A stretch of 64,000 nt of DNA from Empedobacter tilapiae (GTDB lineage Bacteria > Bacteroidota > Bacteroidia > Flavobacteriales > Weeksellaceae), in the NCBI RefSeq assembly GCF_004785645.1, contig NZ_SRPE01000007.1, positions 62,001 to 126,000 on the forward strand. The letters run 5' to 3'. The notes beneath the pieces are model-generated. The model did not search any database. It worked only from the letters and a program-made list of their open reading frames with translations, and was not told the origin of the DNA. Each line of letters starts with the position of its first letter. Position 1 is the stretch's first letter. A program made the position numbers and the translations under genes. Of the stretch, positions 15,652-24,125 are shown in pieces.

Positions 15652-16086
15652 CTATACGTTTTCTCCGTATTCAATCGCAGTTAAACGATTATCGATGAAT
15701 TTCAAACCTGAAACTGTATCAAGAAAATCTGCTGGTGATTTTTTATCTAGAAAAACATTAGGTGTTGTTAGCCATTTTTCAAAATCATCTTTTGTATTAA
15801 AAACCTCCAATCCGTGCTTGTATAAAGAAATTAATAAAACAATATGCTCTTTTGTATTGTCTTTTAAAGAAACATCTTTCGTTTTGTAATTCCTATACGT
15901 ACGTGTTGTAATATTTAACCAACTTGAGATTATTTCGTCTTTTAATGTTGATAGTTCATCAAGATATTGAATATATTTTTGATCAATATTATAACGATTT
16001 ACATAAAAATAAACATTCGTAAAATCTCTTACTTCAGGAATTCCTTCAATAATTTGTTTGTATTCTTTTTGTTTTATAGTTGCCAT
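15652..16086 (-). CDS. Xre/MbcA/ParS-type antitoxin (DUF2384)
   Basis: A 144-residue protein upstream of the RES toxin. The middle region (about 45-70: ISSWLNITTRTYRNYKT) looks like an Xre-type helix-turn-helix. The C-terminus (GLEVFNTKDDFEKWLTTPN, then DTVSGLKFIDNRLTAIEYG) is the MbcA/ParS toxin-binding domain, which inserts into the RES active site. Such antitoxins bind an operator in front of their own gene and are joined by the toxin as co-repressor. The inverted repeat at 16129-16144 is a candidate operator. The N-terminal 40 residues are divergent. Confidence 0.85.
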   Translation of the reverse strand: MATIKQKEYKQIIEGIPEVRDFTNVYFYVNRYNIDQKYIQYLDELSTLKDEIISSWLNITTRTYRNYKTKDVSLKDNTKEHIVLLISLYKHGLEVFNTKDDFEKWLTTPNVFLDKKSPADFLDTVSGLKFIDNRLTAIEYGENV

Positions 16087-16128
16087 AATCTAAAACTTTT
16101 ACTAAAGTTATAATTTTTCCTATATAAA

Positions 16129-16144
16129 AAGGAATTTTTTCCTT
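16129..16144. promoter_or_regulatory. Inverted repeat, candidate operator of the RES/Xre pair
   Basis: AAGGAA (16129-16134), spacer TTTT, TTCCTT (16139-16144), 43 bases upstream of the antitoxin start. A one-mismatch -7 box on the minus strand (TAACTTTA, 16103-16110) would place it over the -33 region. Confidence 0.4.
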
Positions 16145-16174
16145 AATATTTTATTTTTAAAATTTTAGCACAAA

Positions 16175-16202
16175 AAAAGAGGTTATAAAAATAACCTCTT
16201 TT
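16175..16202 (-). terminator. Terminator of fumC
   Basis: 12-bp stem (16175-16186 and 16191-16202), loop of four bases, with extra T bases following on the minus strand. Confidence 0.75.
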
Positions 16203-16223
16203 AATATAATAATTCTTGATTTT

Positions 16224-17621
16224 TTATTTCAAAGATCCAACCATATCTTCTGGCTTCACCCACTCGTCAAATTGTTCAGCAGTTACATATCCCAATGCAA
16301 TCGCAGTTTCTTTTAACGTTGAGTTATTTTTGTGAGCTGTTTGAGCAATTTCTGCAGCTTTGTAGTAACCAATTTTCGTATTAAGCGCTGTAACTAACAT
16401 TAATGAATTATCTACTAATTCTTTGATACGTGAATAATTTGGCTCGATACCTTGCGCACAGTGCTCATCAAAAGAAACACAAGCATCTCCTAATAAACGT
16501 GCAGATTGTAAAAAGTTTGCAGCCATAACTGGTTTGAAAACATTCAATTCATAATGACCTTGAGTTCCTCCAATTGTAATTGTAACATCGTTACCCATAA
16601 CTTGAGCAGCAACCATTGTTAACGCCTCACATTGAGTAGGATTTACTTTACCTGGCATGATAGAAGATCCTGGCTCGTTTTCTGGAATTATAATTTCTCC
16701 GATACCTGAACGAGGTCCAGAAGCTAACATACGAATATCATTCGCTATTTTATTTAAAGAAACAGCTAATTGTTTTAAAGCTCCGTGAGTTTCTACGATT
16801 GCATCGTGAGCAGCTAAAGCTTCGAATTTATTTTCTGCAGTTACAAAAGGATGACCTGTAAATTCAGCAATATATTTCGCAACAACTACATCGTATCCTT
16901 CTGGCGTGTTAAGACCTGTACCTACAGCTGTTCCACCTAAAGCAACTTCAGATAAATGCTCTAAAGTATTTCGCAATGCTTTCAAACCGTGATTTAACTG
17001 TGCAACATATCCAGAAATTTCTTGACCTAATGTTAATGGAGTTGCGTCCATTAAGTGTGTACGACCAATTTTTACGACAGATTTGAACTCTTCAGCTTTT
17101 TTAGCTAAAGTATCACGTAATTGCTCAACACCTGGAATTGTTACTTCTACAACAGCTTTGTAAGCTGCAATGTGCATTCCTGTTGGGAAAGTATCATTAG
17201 AAGACTGAGATTTATTAACGTCATCATTCGCTTTAAGAACTGGTTCACCTTCACCAATTTTGAATCCAGCTAAAACTTGTGCACGATTAGCAACAACTTC
17301 ATTTACATTCATATTAGATTGAGTTCCAGAACCTGTTTGCCAAATTACTAAAGGAAATTGATCATCTAATTTTCCTGCTAAAATTTCATCACATACAGCA
17401 GCAATAGCATCACGTTTTTCAACTGGTAAAACACCTAATTCTGCATTTGCATAAGCAGCAGCTTTTTTTAAGTAAGCAAAACCTTCTACAATTTCGTGAG
17501 GCATAGAAGCCGCAGGACCAATTTTAAAGTTGTTACGAGAACGTTCCGTTTGAGCACCCCAATATTTATCTGCAGGAACTTTTACTTCCCCCATGGTGTC
17601 TTTCTCAATTCTGTATTCCAT
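16224..17621 (-). CDS. fumC: Class II fumarate hydratase
   Basis: A 465-residue fumarase of the iron-free class II type, converting fumarate to malate in the TCA cycle in the cytoplasm. It opens with the conserved [28 protein letters not shown]. The superfamily signature [13 protein letters not shown] lies near residues 318-330, with the catalytic Ser in the SS pair. The segments [14 protein letters not shown] and [16 protein letters not shown] are the other conserved substrate-binding blocks; the His of GRTHLMDA is the usual second catalytic residue. Length and motifs are complete. Transcribed alone from the box at 17661-17668, with its own terminator. Confidence 0.96.
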   Translation of the reverse strand: MEYRIEKDTMGEVKVPADKYWGAQTERSRNNFKIGPAASMPHEIVEGFAYLKKAAAYANAELGVLPVEKRDAIAAVCDEILAGKLDDQFPLVIWQTGSGTQSNMNVNEVVANRAQVLAGFKIGEGEPVLKANDDVNKSQSSNDTFPTGMHIAAYKAVVEVTIPGVEQLRDTLAKKAEEFKSVVKIGRTHLMDATPLTLGQEISGYVAQLNHGLKALRNTLEHLSEVALGGTAVGTGLNTPEGYDVVVAKYIAEFTGHPFVTAENKFEALAAHDAIVETHGALKQLAVSLNKIANDIRMLASGPRSGIGEIIIPENEPGSSIMPGKVNPTQCEALTMVAAQVMGNDVTITIGGTQGHYELNVFKPVMAANFLQSARLLGDACVSFDEHCAQGIEPNYSRIKELVDNSLMLVTALNTKIGYYKAAEIAQTAHKNNSTLKETAIALGYVTAEQFDEWVKPEDMVGSLK

Positions 17622-17660
17622 TTTGTATTTTTATTATTTATAATTTGTTTACTAATCTCA

Positions 17661-17668
17661 CAAAATTA
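17661..17668 (-). promoter_or_regulatory. -7 promoter box (TAATTTTG) for fumC
   Basis: Exact TAnnTTTG match on the minus strand, 40 bases before the fumC start codon. Confidence 0.55.
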
Positions 17669-17727
17669 AGAAATCGTTTGATTAAAGAAAAGTGATTAAT
17701 GTTAGTATTTCTATAAATTTTATTTAC

Positions 17728-17735
17728 TAAGTTTG
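17728..17735 (+). promoter_or_regulatory. -7 promoter box (TAAGTTTG)
   Basis: Exact TAnnTTTG match 20 bases before the ATG at 17756. Confidence 0.55.
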
Positions 17736-17755
17736 TATCACATAAAAATAAAATC

Positions 17756-17962
17756 ATGATTCAATTTTTAGGTTTCTTATTATTCTTAGTAATCGCTTTA
17801 TGCGGATTTTGGGGTATCATCTTTTTTGCTACGATGGCTATCTCTTGGATTCCATTTTGGATTGCGAATTTAAGAAAAGAAAAAGCAGGAATTGTAACAG
17901 CTGAAGATCCTCGCCCGATTTTACCAAATCAAGAAGGAATCACAGTATTATTCAAAAAATAA
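17756..17962 (+). CDS. Small membrane protein of unknown function
   Basis: A 68-residue protein with one long or two closely packed hydrophobic helices (about residues 3-37: FLGFLLFLVIALCGFWGIIF, then FATMAISWIPFWIA). A short charged tail ends in EDPRPILPNQEGITVLFKK. It has its own promoter box and a strong terminator, so it is a real monocistronic gene despite its size. The tail is likely cytoplasmic because of the NLRKEK after the helix. The family is not recognised. Confidence 0.7.
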   Translation: MIQFLGFLLFLVIALCGFWGIIFFATMAISWIPFWIANLRKEKAGIVTAEDPRPILPNQEGITVLFKK

Positions 17963-17981
17963 TAAGCTGTTATTAAAAAAT

Positions 17982-18007
17982 AAAAGAGACTTGACGAAGT
18001 CTCTTTT
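17982..18007. terminator. Bidirectional terminator
   Basis: 11-bp stem (17982-17992 and 17997-18007), loop GACG, followed by a T run on the plus strand. Convergent genes end at 17962 and 18013. Confidence 0.8.
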
Positions 18008-18012
18008 TTTAT

Positions 18013-18465
18013 TCACTCAACTTTTGAGTCTTCTTCTGAGTTTCCTTCCAAATAATTTTTCAAACTAATTCGGATAATTTCTGTCCAACCAGCTTCAAAA
18101 CTTTCGCGCGAGAAATTTTTATCATCAGGCGGAAAAGTTTCAATTCCTTCATGAATCACCGTTAATTTTGTTTGCGGAACAATTTCATCTGTTAATTCAT
18201 CCAAAATAAATGTAACAATAGAATTTCCTTCGTAGACAGGATATTTCCACGTATAAGCTAATAATTTAGTCGGCTCTACTTCTACTATTTTACAATGATG
18301 TAAATACGATCCGCCATAAAATTCAAACTCAAATCCAACTTCTGGAACAAACTTCTCAATATCAAAATACCATTTATCAAAAGCAGCTTTTGTTGTTAAG
18401 GCATTCCACACTTTCTCAATTGAAACATCAAAAATTTCTACTATTTCTACAGGTTTTGCACTCAT
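18013..18465 (-). CDS. SRPBCC (AHSA1/START-like) domain protein
   Basis: A 150-residue protein of the AHSA1-like SRPBCC family. It opens with the typical IVEIFDVSIEKVWNALTTKAAFDKWYFD, continues with strands such as GFEFEFYGGSYLHHCKIVEVEPTKLLAYTWKYP, and ends in a long helix (FEAGWTEIIRISLKNYLEG). These proteins form a helix-grip fold with a deep hydrophobic pocket, and most bacterial members have no known ligand. Transcribed alone on the minus strand; the neighbours give no functional hint. Confidence 0.8.
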   Translation of the reverse strand: MSAKPVEIVEIFDVSIEKVWNALTTKAAFDKWYFDIEKFVPEVGFEFEFYGGSYLHHCKIVEVEPTKLLAYTWKYPVYEGNSIVTFILDELTDEIVPQTKLTVIHEGIETFPPDDKNFSRESFEAGWTEIIRISLKNYLEGNSEEDSKVE

Positions 18466-18541
18466 ACTCTATTTTTTTATGATTTTGTTTAATTTACTAA
18501 TTTTTTAATTATTATTTAAATTTAGCCCAAAATTTAATTGT

Positions 18542-18549
18542 TACATTTG
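18542..18549 (+). promoter_or_regulatory. -7 promoter box (TACATTTG) for pafA
   Basis: Exact TAnnTTTG match 20 bases before the pafA start codon. Confidence 0.6.
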
Positions 18550-18568
18550 CTATTGTAAAATTTTTAAA

Positions 18569-20209
18569 ATGAAATTCAATAAGACTTTTTTAAGTGTTTT
18601 AGGATTATTTGCCGGTCTTTCGCTATATGCGCAACAAGAGGTTAGCCGTCCAAAACTAGTAGTTGGTATCGTTGTCGATCAAATGCGATGGGATTATTTA
18701 TATCGTTACCAAGATAGATATTCTACAGGAGGTTTCAATCGTATGTTAAACGAAGGTTTCAGTAACGAAAACACCTATATTCCTTATATACCTACTTATA
18801 CAGCTATTGGTCATAGTACTATTTATACGGGTTCTGTACCTGCTATTCATGGAATTGCTGGGAACGATTTTATCATTCAAGCAACAGGACAGGAAATGTA
18901 TTGTACACAGGATGACGCTGTAAATGGAGTTGGAACAACTTCTAAGACTGGTAAAATGTCACCAAAAAATTTATTAACCTCTACTGTGACAGATCAATTA
19001 AAATTAGCGACAAATTTCCGTTCTAAAGTATTTGGAATTTCTTTAAAAGATCGTGGAGGAATATTACCTGCAGGTCATTTTGCGGATGCAGCTTTTTGGT
19101 TTGAAGGTGAATCAGGGAATTGGGTTTCGAGTTCATTTTATATGAAAGAATTACCAAAATGGTTACAAAAATTTAATGATAAAAAAATTGCTGAAAAATA
19201 TTTAGATAAATGGAATACACTTTATCCAATTGATACCTATGTACAGAGTGAAAAAGATGGAAATCCATACCGCGAAAATTATAAAGGATTGGATAAAATG
19301 CAATTTCCTTATGATTTGAAAGCGTTGAAAAAAGACAATGGTTTAGGTTTGATTCGCTCTACTCCTTTCGGAAATTCGTTGACAAAAGATATCGCAATTG
19401 AAATTATTGATAACGAAAAATTAGGTCAAAACGAAAAAGGAATTACAGATTTCTTAGCGGTTAGTTTCTCTTCTACTGATTATGTTGGACATCAATTTTC
19501 ACCAAATACAATCGAAACTGAAGACACCTATTTGCGTTTAGATAAAGACTTAGAACAATTATTTAATCATTTAGATCAAAAAGTTGGAAAAGGACAATAT
19601 TTAGTTTTCTTAACTGCAGACCATGGAGGAGCTCATAATCCAAAGTATTTTCAAGATAAAAAAGGTAATGCAGGATACTTTCCAACTGGAGAAGTAAAAA
19701 AAGCATTGAACGCTAAATTACAAGAGAAATTCAAATCTACTGATATTGTACGCTCATTGACAAATTATCAGGTTCATTTGAATTACCAAACGATCGAACA
19801 AAATGAATTAGACGAAGAAGATATCAAAGAAGAAATCGTAAAATTTATGCAAAAAGTTGATGGCGTTTCTTTCGTAGCTGATATGGATAAAATTGGAGAA
19901 GCTTCTATTCCTGCAATTATCAAAGAACGAATGGTTAATGGTTTCAATCGTAAACGTAGCGGTGCTATTACTTATATTTTAGAACCACAATGGTACGGCG
20001 GAAAACAAAATGCTGGAGGAACAACGCACGGAACTTGGGGTTCTTACGATGCGCATATTCCTTTCGTTTTAATGGGATGGGGAATAAAACATGGTAAAAA
20101 TAATAATCATGTTTATATGACAGATATCGCTCCTACCTTAGCTGCTTTATTACATATTGAAGAACCAAATGGAAACATTGGTAAACCCATTTCTGAAGTA
20201 ATAAATTAA
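18569..20209 (+). CDS. pafA: Alkaline phosphatase PafA (phosphate-irrepressible type)
   Basis: A 546-residue secreted phosphomonoesterase. A signal peptide ends near SLYAQQ. Catalytic elements line up with the Elizabethkingia PafA enzyme, shifted by one residue: metal ligand D37 (VDQMRWD), nucleophile T78 in TYTAIGHST, N99 in GND, then TADHGGAHN with Asp/His zinc ligands, and a late His in GGTTHGTWGSYDAHIPF. PafA is a two-zinc enzyme in the periplasm with broad activity on phosphomonoesters, made regardless of phosphate level. It is transcribed alone from the box at 18542-18549 and closed by a terminator. Length is as expected. Confidence 0.93.
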   Translation: MKFNKTFLSVLGLFAGLSLYAQQEVSRPKLVVGIVVDQMRWDYLYRYQDRYSTGGFNRMLNEGFSNENTYIPYIPTYTAIGHSTIYTGSVPAIHGIAGNDFIIQATGQEMYCTQDDAVNGVGTTSKTGKMSPKNLLTSTVTDQLKLATNFRSKVFGISLKDRGGILPAGHFADAAFWFEGESGNWVSSSFYMKELPKWLQKFNDKKIAEKYLDKWNTLYPIDTYVQSEKDGNPYRENYKGLDKMQFPYDLKALKKDNGLGLIRSTPFGNSLTKDIAIEIIDNEKLGQNEKGITDFLAVSFSSTDYVGHQFSPNTIETEDTYLRLDKDLEQLFNHLDQKVGKGQYLVFLTADHGGAHNPKYFQDKKGNAGYFPTGEVKKALNAKLQEKFKSTDIVRSLTNYQVHLNYQTIEQNELDEEDIKEEIVKFMQKVDGVSFVADMDKIGEASIPAIIKERMVNGFNRKRSGAITYILEPQWYGGKQNAGGTTHGTWGSYDAHIPFVLMGWGIKHGKNNNHVYMTDIAPTLAALLHIEEPNGNIGKPISEVIN

Positions 20210-20223
20210 AAAAAAATATTTCT

Positions 20224-20253
20224 AAAAACGTAATCAGATTTGGTTACGTTTTT
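20224..20253 (+). terminator. Terminator after pafA
   Basis: 10-bp stem AAAAACGTAA (20224-20233) and TTACGTTTTT (20244-20253), extended inward by a T-G and a C-G pair, followed by a T run. Similar in sequence to the terminator at 24071. Confidence 0.75.
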
Positions 20254-20465
20254 TTTTATGTTAACTAATTTTAATGAAGTAAAAAAGAAGTTATTAAAGA
20301 ACTTATTTTAATTTTTAGTTGATTTGTATTGGAAAAATATGCTTAAAGTTAACTGAAATCATAACATTTCTAAAACTTATTGTATACGATATAGCACAAT
20401 ATTAGTAAAAGAGTATAATTATTTCCAATTAAATTTATAATTTTAGGCTATCTAAATATAAAATA

Positions 20466-21527
20466 ATGAAAAAGAATTTTTTGAGTAAACTAACTTTGAC
20501 ATTATTCTCTACCAACCTACTTTTTTTATTAGCTCCAAAACTTGATGCATGCACAAGAGTTGTATACAAAGGACCTGAAAATACTATAATCACAGCTCGC
20601 TCTATGGATTGGAAAGATGAAATTGATGCAAACATCTGGATTTTCCCAAGAGGTCTTGATCGTTCTGGAAATGTTGGAAATTCTTCAGAAAAATGGACTT
20701 CTAAATATGGAAGTGTAATTACAAGTGCCTGGGATATTGCTACTACAGATGGTATAAACGAAAAAGGACTTGTTGCCAATGTTTTGTGGTTAGTAGAAAG
20801 TCAATATCCTAAGTTTGATCCTCAGGGAGTAAAACCAGGTATTACAATCGCAGCTTGGGCACAATATGTTTTAGATAATTATGCTACAGTGAAAGAAGCT
20901 GTCGAAGATTTAAGTAAAGAAAAATTTGTAATTGTTTCTGACTACATCCCGGGAACTCAAAAATTCACAACTCTACATCTTTCAATTTCTGATGCAAATG
21001 GAGATAATGCAATTTTCGAATATGTAAATGGTAAATTAAAAATACATCATGATTCTTCTTATACAGTAATGACTAATTCACCTATATTTGATCAACAATT
21101 AGCTATAAATCAATATTGGAAAGGTATTCCTGGAACCATTATGTTACCTGGCACTAACAGAGCTGCTGACCGATATGTAAGAGCTTCATATTATATTAAT
21201 GCAATACCTCAGACAACAGATACTCGTATTTCTGTCGCAAGTGTTTTTAGTGTAATTAGAAATGTATCAGTTCCTTTAGGAATTTCGTCAGAAACAGAAC
21301 CTAATATTTCATCTACAAGATGGAGATCAGTTTCTGATCACAAAAATCTTGTTTATTATTTTGAAACAACTAAAACTCCAAATACATTTTGGGTTGATTT
21401 GAAGAAAATTGATTTTAGTAAAAATGCAAAAACTAAACGATTAAGCGTGAGTAAAAATGAAACATATGCTGGTGAAACTTCACAGCTTTTTAGTATTACG
21501 AAACCATTTATATTTGTTGGAATTTAG
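20466..21527 (+). CDS. Choloylglycine hydrolase family protein, bile-salt-hydrolase-like (Ntn hydrolase)
   Basis: A 353-residue secreted linear amide C-N hydrolase. After a signal peptide comes DACTRVVYKG; cleavage before C29 would expose the N-terminal nucleophile cysteine of the family. R45 and D48 (ARSMDWKD) match the conserved Arg and Asp. VMTNSP and PGTNRAADRYVRAS match the substrate-binding Asn and Arg blocks, and SSTRWRSVSDHKNLVYYFE is the conserved C-terminal block. From memory, the sequence resembles Bacteroides bile salt hydrolase along most of its length. The family cleaves conjugated bile salts, penicillin V or acyl-homoserine lactones; the substrate here is open. It precedes a porin gene by 53 bases and is probably in one unit with the next three genes. 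Confidence 0.88.
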   Translation: MKKNFLSKLTLTLFSTNLLFLLAPKLDACTRVVYKGPENTIITARSMDWKDEIDANIWIFPRGLDRSGNVGNSSEKWTSKYGSVITSAWDIATTDGINEKGLVANVLWLVESQYPKFDPQGVKPGITIAAWAQYVLDNYATVKEAVEDLSKEKFVIVSDYIPGTQKFTTLHLSISDANGDNAIFEYVNGKLKIHHDSSYTVMTNSPIFDQQLAINQYWKGIPGTIMLPGTNRAADRYVRASYYINAIPQTTDTRISVASVFSVIRNVSVPLGISSETEPNISSTRWRSVSDHKNLVYYFETTKTPNTFWVDLKKIDFSKNAKTKRLSVSKNETYAGETSQLFSITKPFIFVGI

Positions 21528-21580
21528 ATTAAATCATTTATTGCTTTTTTATTCAAAGTTCCTAACAATCAAATTTTAAT

Positions 21581-22750
21581 ATGACTGCCAATAAAAAACA
21601 TTTTCTAACTATCTTATTATTGGTAGGTTCTATTGTAAAAGCACAACAATCGAATGATACAATTGATATTTCGATAAGACCTTACACTAGTTTGAGAGGT
21701 CATCTTGCTGTGCATGATAAAGTAATGGAGCTACAAGAAAACGCATCTCGTGCAGGACTTGAAATTAATCTAAAAAAAGGACGTATAGCGTTTGTAGCTG
21801 GTGTTGAACTTCAAATAAATATGTTCAAAGGAAATTCTTCGTTTAACGTTGATGGAAATTTAGATAGTGATCTTTTGACAATTGTTTCAGAACAAAAACA
21901 ACAAGTTTTTGGAAATCGCTTAGGGTATTTAGGAATCGATTTGTCTAAATATGGTAAAATAACATTTGGTAAACAATGGAGTGTTTACCGAGATGTTACA
22001 GCTTATACAGATCGTTTTAATGTATTTGGAGGACGCGCTTCTGCAACTTTTACAGGAGGAACAGATGGGGGATTATTAGGAACAGGACGAGCAGATCAAT
22101 CAATAATTTATAGAAATAAAATTAAGGCTTTTCAATTTGGTGCTCAAATCCAATCAAAAGGAGGAAATGATGATAAAATTATTGATGGTTTTGGTTTTTC
22201 AGCTCAACTAGAATTAAATCAAAATATTAGTATTGGAGCTGCATTTAACCGTGCTTTTATAGCGCAAAACTTAATTGATGATAATCATATCTTAGGTTTA
22301 TCAGGACATCCAACTTTTTATTCAATTGGTTCAAAATATACGAGCAAACAATTTGATTTTAGTTTACTTGGAATTTTACAACAAAATGGAGATTTCACAC
22401 CTATTTCATATCAATCTGAAAATATGATTAATCCTTCTTATGTTTTTGATGCAAAAGGTTTTGAGATAGTGTTGAAATATAAACTAAATAAATTTTCCGT
22501 TTTAGGAGGTTATAATTTATATGTTCCTGAAGCAAAGAAATCTGTTGAAAATATAATCATTGATAAAAATTTCAGACGAAGTGATTTGATTACCGGATTA
22601 GAATATTATCCGATGAAATATGTACAATTGTATACAGAACAGCGCATCTCCTTTGGAAAAAATTATGCTGGTAGAAAAGAACAAAATGTTTTTACATTGG
22701 GAATGAAACTAGATTTATCTAAGCAATTTAATACGAAACTAAAGCTATAA
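21581..22750 (+). CDS. Outer-membrane porin
   Basis: A 389-residue protein with a signal peptide ending near VKAQQ. Alternating beta-strand patterns follow to a C-terminal strand (QNVFTLGMKLDLSKQF). The segments RLGYLGIDLSKYGKITFGKQWSVYRDVT and FTGGTDGGLLGTGRADQSIIY resemble the 16-stranded general porin family: the L(G)-x-GKQW strand and the loop 3 constriction region. It is probably a passive diffusion channel. It lies between the choloylglycine hydrolase gene and another outer-membrane protein gene on the same strand, with gaps of 53 and 69 bases. Substrate preference is unknown. Confidence 0.8.
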   Translation: MTANKKHFLTILLLVGSIVKAQQSNDTIDISIRPYTSLRGHLAVHDKVMELQENASRAGLEINLKKGRIAFVAGVELQINMFKGNSSFNVDGNLDSDLLTIVSEQKQQVFGNRLGYLGIDLSKYGKITFGKQWSVYRDVTAYTDRFNVFGGRASATFTGGTDGGLLGTGRADQSIIYRNKIKAFQFGAQIQSKGGNDDKIIDGFGFSAQLELNQNISIGAAFNRAFIAQNLIDDNHILGLSGHPTFYSIGSKYTSKQFDFSLLGILQQNGDFTPISYQSENMINPSYVFDAKGFEIVLKYKLNKFSVLGGYNLYVPEAKKSVENIIIDKNFRRSDLITGLEYYPMKYVQLYTEQRISFGKNYAGRKEQNVFTLGMKLDLSKQFNTKLKL

Positions 22751-22819
22751 TAAACCATAACTAATTTAACTTTTCTCTCTATTATTTGAAATAATTAATA
22801 AAACGAAACTTAAAAAATT

Positions 22820-23596
22820 ATGTTTAACTTTTTTCAAAAAAGCACATTTTTAATTCTATTAGCATCAAGTACTCAAACTTTTGCGCAAGACACAATTCAA
22901 CCAGATAATTCTTGGCGTTTTAAGGTGGAGCCAAATATGATGTTGCCACATATGAAAGGAAAAGCGAGTGTTTCTCTACTTCCGAATGTACATGTAAGTC
23001 AATCTCCATCAGATTTTTTTGAGCATTTGAAATTTGCTGGAATGTTAACTTTTGAAGCCGAAAACAAAGATTGGGTAATTACTTCTGATATTATTTACGC
23101 TTCTTTAGCTGCAAATGTAAAAAAAGATCCTTTGGTTTTGGATGGTAAATTAACAGCAAAACAATTCTCTTTTGAAGCAGGTTTATTGAGAAAAATTACA
23201 CCTTGGTTAGAAGCTGGTATTAGTTTAAATCTTGTAAATATTAAATCTGGATTTGATGTAAATCTAATAAATCCAGTTTCTTTAAAACCAATGCATTTAG
23301 ATCGTAGTATTTCTAAAACTTGGGTAGATCCAATGTTGGTTGCAAGAACAAGAAATTTACCAAACAAAAAATTTTTGTATAATGTTTCTGGAGAAATTGG
23401 AGGATTTGGAATCGGGTCAAAATTAGCATGGCAATTAGAAGGATTAGCTGGTTATCAATTCTCTAATTTATTCTACGCAATGGCGGGCTATCAAATCATA
23501 AGTATGGATTATGAAAAAGGAAGTAACAATTCCAACTTTGTTTATGATATGGATATGTTCGGACCAATGATAAAAGTTGGCTTTAACTTAAAATAA
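22820..23596 (+). CDS. Putative outer-membrane beta-barrel protein
   Basis: A 258-residue protein with a signal peptide ending near TFAQD. Amphipathic strands suggest a small barrel of about 8-12 strands (for example GMLTFEAENKDWVITSDIIYAS, FSFEAGLLRKITPWLEAGISL, LAWQLEGLAGYQFSNLFYAMAGYQ), and the C-terminus GPMIKVGFNLK fits a BAM recognition strand. It sits between the porin and the NlpE-like lipoprotein genes. I do not recognise a named family; an envelope role is inferred from topology and neighbours. Confidence 0.7.
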   Translation: MFNFFQKSTFLILLASSTQTFAQDTIQPDNSWRFKVEPNMMLPHMKGKASVSLLPNVHVSQSPSDFFEHLKFAGMLTFEAENKDWVITSDIIYASLAANVKKDPLVLDGKLTAKQFSFEAGLLRKITPWLEAGISLNLVNIKSGFDVNLINPVSLKPMHLDRSISKTWVDPMLVARTRNLPNKKFLYNVSGEIGGFGIGSKLAWQLEGLAGYQFSNLFYAMAGYQIISMDYEKGSNNSNFVYDMDMFGPMIKVGFNLK

Positions 23597-23617
23597 TAAC
23601 CTTAAAATAAATATATT

Positions 23618-24055
23618 ATGAAAAAATTATTTGTATTATGTGCTTTTACGAGCATCTTATTCACAGCTTGCGAAAAAAAGACTGAAAGTACTCCTGCTAC
23701 TGAAAATAAGTCATCACAGAAAATCGATGACTCTACTTCTCAATCTGCTTTAGATTGGAACGGAACTTATGAAGGAGTTATTCCTTGCGCTGATTGTGAA
23801 GGCATTAAAACAGAATTAACCTTAAATCAAGATAATACATATACCTTAACAGAGGAATATATCGATAAAAATCTAAAGGTTGAAAATCAAGGTAATATTA
23901 CTTGGGCTGATGATGGTAATTCAATTTCTTTAAAAATGAAAGACGATGAATATAGACGTTATAAAGTTGGAGAAAATATTTTATTTCAATTAGATTTAGA
24001 AGGAAATGAAATTACTGGAGCTTTAGCACAAAATTATCAATTAAAGAAAAAATAA
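23618..24055 (+). CDS. NlpE-like lipoprotein
   Basis: A 145-residue lipoprotein with lipobox LFTAC (Cys18) and a Ser/Thr-rich linker. An NlpE N-terminal domain starts at DWNGTYEGVIPCADCEGIKTEL; the CxxC pair (CADC) is the hallmark of this domain. In E. coli, NlpE senses surface contact, copper and lipoprotein-trafficking stress and signals to Cpx. Here only the N-terminal domain is present, as is common in Bacteroidota, and no Cpx-type genes are nearby. Last gene of the 20466-24055 envelope cluster, 21 bases after the preceding gene, with its own terminator. Confidence 0.83.
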   Translation: MKKLFVLCAFTSILFTACEKKTESTPATENKSSQKIDDSTSQSALDWNGTYEGVIPCADCEGIKTELTLNQDNTYTLTEEYIDKNLKVENQGNITWADDGNSISLKMKDDEYRRYKVGENILFQLDLEGNEITGALAQNYQLKKK

Positions 24056-24070
24056 ATCAGATAAATGTAG

Positions 24071-24098
24071 AAAACGTAACCAAATATGGTTGCGTTTT
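24071..24098 (+). terminator. Terminator after the NlpE-like gene
   Basis: 11-bp stem (24071-24081 and 24088-24098) with one G-U pair and a 6-base loop, then a T run. It covers the TTG at 24090, ruling that codon out as the start of the next gene. Confidence 0.75.
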
Positions 24099-24125
24099 TT
24101 TACTTTTATAAAAAATAAACCAGAA

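Noticed and set aside
20435-20779. 114-codon ORF on the minus strand over the start of the choloylglycine hydrolase gene
   Set aside because: Antisense to the conserved catalytic Cys region; the composition is that of a shadow frame.
24090-24125. Twelve extra N-terminal codons of the sulfurtransferase from a TTG
   Set aside because: The TTG lies in the 3' arm of the preceding terminator; the ATG at 24126 fits the domain start.
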